A model generated the notes under the pieces. That model saw nothing but the letters and a program-made list of their open reading frames with translations, was not told where the DNA came from and did not search any database. Source: Candidatus Kapaibacterium sp. (GTDB lineage Bacteria > Bacteroidota > Ignavibacteria > Kapaibacteriales > UBA961). Taken from it: a stretch of DNA of 8,508 nt. The translations under genes were made by a program, and so were the position numbers. The stretch lies in assembly GCA_023253875.1 (NCBI GenBank), contig JALRFC010000063.1:1-8508 (forward strand), given 5' to 3'. Position 1 is the first letter of the stretch, and each line of letters starts with the position of its first letter. Of this stretch, positions 7,552 through 8,508 are shown piece by piece.

Positions 7552-7590
7552 AGAATATATTGAATTCAACATTTTATTGGATAGAGAATC

Positions 7591-8508
7591 ATGTCATATC
7601 TCCACCTCTTTGAACAACATGAAGGTACTTTGAACAAAGCACTTGAGGCTATTCATACACGCACTTTTCATGCGCATTGGCCGGAGCCACCAAGTGGTAA
7701 AATTTATGGTGAAACAGCTCAAGAAGATGGTCTGCAAGCATTCAAATCTTCGCTCAATTCAGCATATACATTTCCGCAGAATGGTGCATCCGGAACAGTT
7801 GGTTCAGAGCAATCGCCTTTCGGCTTTCCTTTGAATATTTCCTATCCTGCTTATTCCTCCGATACTTTGATTGAACATGCGCAAGCTGCTCTTCTTGATT
7901 GGAAAAAATTATCCGTGAAAGAACGCGCAGGCATTTTGATTGAATGTTTGGAGCGTGCTTCCAAGCATTTCTTCCAAATTGGTTTTTCGACGATGCATAC
8001 GACGGGGCAGGGGTTCATCATGGCATTTCAGGCATCTGGTCCTCATGCATTCGATCGTGCACTTGAATCCATTGCAACCGGCTATATGGCTATTGATGCA
8101 TGTTCCGAATCAGTGCAATGGACAAAACCAATGGGAAAAATGCAGGTTGATTTGAAAAAGACATTTCATGTGCGCCCCAAAGGAATCAATCTCACGATTG
8201 GTTGTTCCACATTTCCGATTTGGAATTCATTTCCGGGTATGTTCGCTTCGCTGATCACTGGTAATGTGACGATTGCTGGTAACCTCACCGTTACAGGCAC
8301 CAGTAATTTCACGTCTATTACTGGAAGTAGTCTTGCAACCTTCAGTGGTGTTGTTGTACAAAATAACTTAACGACCAGCGGTACTATCAGTGGTGCAGTC
8401 GTTACCGGTGATACGGCCCAGTTCACAAATCTTACCGCTGTTAGTGGTACATTCACCGATCGGATCTCTGGCGCCACCATCACTGGCGACACAATTCAGG
8501 GAAGTAAT
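7591..8508 (+). CDS. paaN: PaaN-like aldehyde dehydrogenase N-terminus running in frame into phage tail-fibre-like repeats
   Basis: The frame has 306 codons without a stop and runs off the right edge. Residues 1 to about 225 resemble PaaN, the aldehyde dehydrogenase-type protein of aerobic phenylacetate degradation: SPFGFPLNISYP (76-87), MHTTGQGFIMAFQASGPHAFDR, FHVRPKGINLTIGCSTFPIWNSFPG with Asn212 at the position of the conserved aldehyde dehydrogenase Asn, and FASLITGN. Family members then continue with a PVIVKPHP-like stretch, the NAD-binding remainder and the catalytic cysteine, for a total of about 550 residues. Here the sequence instead becomes VTIAGNLTVTGTSNFT and further Thr/Ser/Gly-rich repeats with no aldehyde dehydrogenase features. 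The start has a weak GGA/GAG-type ribosome-binding sequence and lies 39 bp after the metF-like gene, perhaps in one operon. The genuine gene is therefore a 5' fragment; the symbol applies only to that part, and the hybrid is probably an assembly join. Confidence 0.75.
   Translation, partial: MSYLHLFEQHEGTLNKALEAIHTRTFHAHWPEPPSGKIYGETAQEDGLQAFKSSLNSAYTFPQNGASGTVGSEQSPFGFPLNISYPAYSSDTLIEHAQAALLDWKKLSVKERAGILIECLERASKHFFQIGFSTMHTTGQGFIMAFQASGPHAFDRALESIATGYMAIDACSESVQWTKPMGKMQVDLKKTFHVRPKGINLTIGCSTFPIWNSFPGMFASLITGNVTIAGNLTVTGTSNFTSITGSSLATFSGVVVQNNLTTSGTISGAVVTGDTAQFTNLTAVSGTFTDRISGATITGDTIQGSN
8254..8508 (+). other. Foreign-looking segment: tail-fibre-like repeat coding sequence
   Basis: From about 8254 the translated sequence consists almost only of Thr, Ser, Gly, Asn, Val and Ile with a short repeating pattern such as ISGAVVTGDTAQ (8386-8421) and ISGATITGDTIQ (8464-8499), 26 codons apart. 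Such repeats are typical of beta-structured phage tail fibres and related trimeric surface proteins, often from aquatic phages. Codon choice shifts too, with many ACC, ACT and GGT codons and no run resembling the preceding gene. It has no start of its own and is open at the right edge. Confidence 0.65.

Noticed and set aside
7552..7590. Terminator or promoter between the metF-like and paaN-like genes
   Set aside because: The 39-bp gap shows no stable hairpin and no clear promoter elements.
8166..8492. 108-codon minus-strand reading frame opposite the PaaN/fibre region
   Set aside because: It is a shadow of the repeat-rich plus-strand frame; its Val/Pro/Thr-rich composition mirrors the Gly/Thr/Asn codons, and it spans the suspected join.
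1..8508. CRISPR arrays, tRNA or rRNA genes, insertion sequences, toxin-antitoxin or defence genes
   Set aside because: I looked for repeats with spacers, cloverleaf-like ends, terminal inverted repeats and defence motifs and saw none; the window is housekeeping apart from the right-hand tail.

Overview
The window looks like a chromosomal piece from an AT-leaning bacterium of the Bacteroidota/Chlorobi (FCB) group, possibly Ignavibacteria- or Kapabacteria-like. The evidence is a SecA with the long helical insertion ahead of Walker A that is typical of that group, a 601-residue six-domain ribosomal protein S1, and TAnnTTTG-like -7 boxes in front of genes. This placement rests on remembered family features, not on a search.

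Layout. Positions 1-1600 hold the N-terminal 533 codons of secA on the minus strand, running off the left edge. A 198-bp divergent intergenic region follows, with candidate promoters for both directions and a perfect 7-bp hairpin with a UUCG loop in the presumed secA leader. The plus strand then carries a UDP-glucose 4-epimerase-like SDR protein (1799-2713) and, with no gap, miaA (2714-3658). After a 177-bp leader comes rpsA (3836-5641), closed by a strong hairpin (5664-5694). Next is a fused homocysteine S-methyltransferase-like/methylenetetrahydrofolate reductase gene (5728-7551) and, 39 bp later, the start of a paaN-like aldehyde dehydrogenase gene (7591 onward).

Two points stand out. First, the fused MetF-type protein keeps the reductase residues, but all three cysteines expected to bind zinc in its homocysteine methyltransferase half are replaced (Gly208, Asp272, Gly273), so that half is probably not a conventional methyltransferase. 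Second, the paaN-like frame is intact to about residue 225 and then changes, without a stop, into Thr/Ser/Gly-rich repeats of the phage tail-fibre type up to the window end. An assembly chimera at a contig end is the most economical explanation; a real recombination is possible but less likely.

The complete genes are mostly housekeeping: protein export (SecA), tRNA modification (MiaA), translation (S1), one-carbon/methionine metabolism (MetF-like) and sugar-nucleotide metabolism (epimerase). secA and rpsA leaders share two short non-coding motifs that may be regulatory. I see no tRNA, rRNA, CRISPR array, insertion sequence or defence system, and no clear sign of an undescribed multi-gene system.
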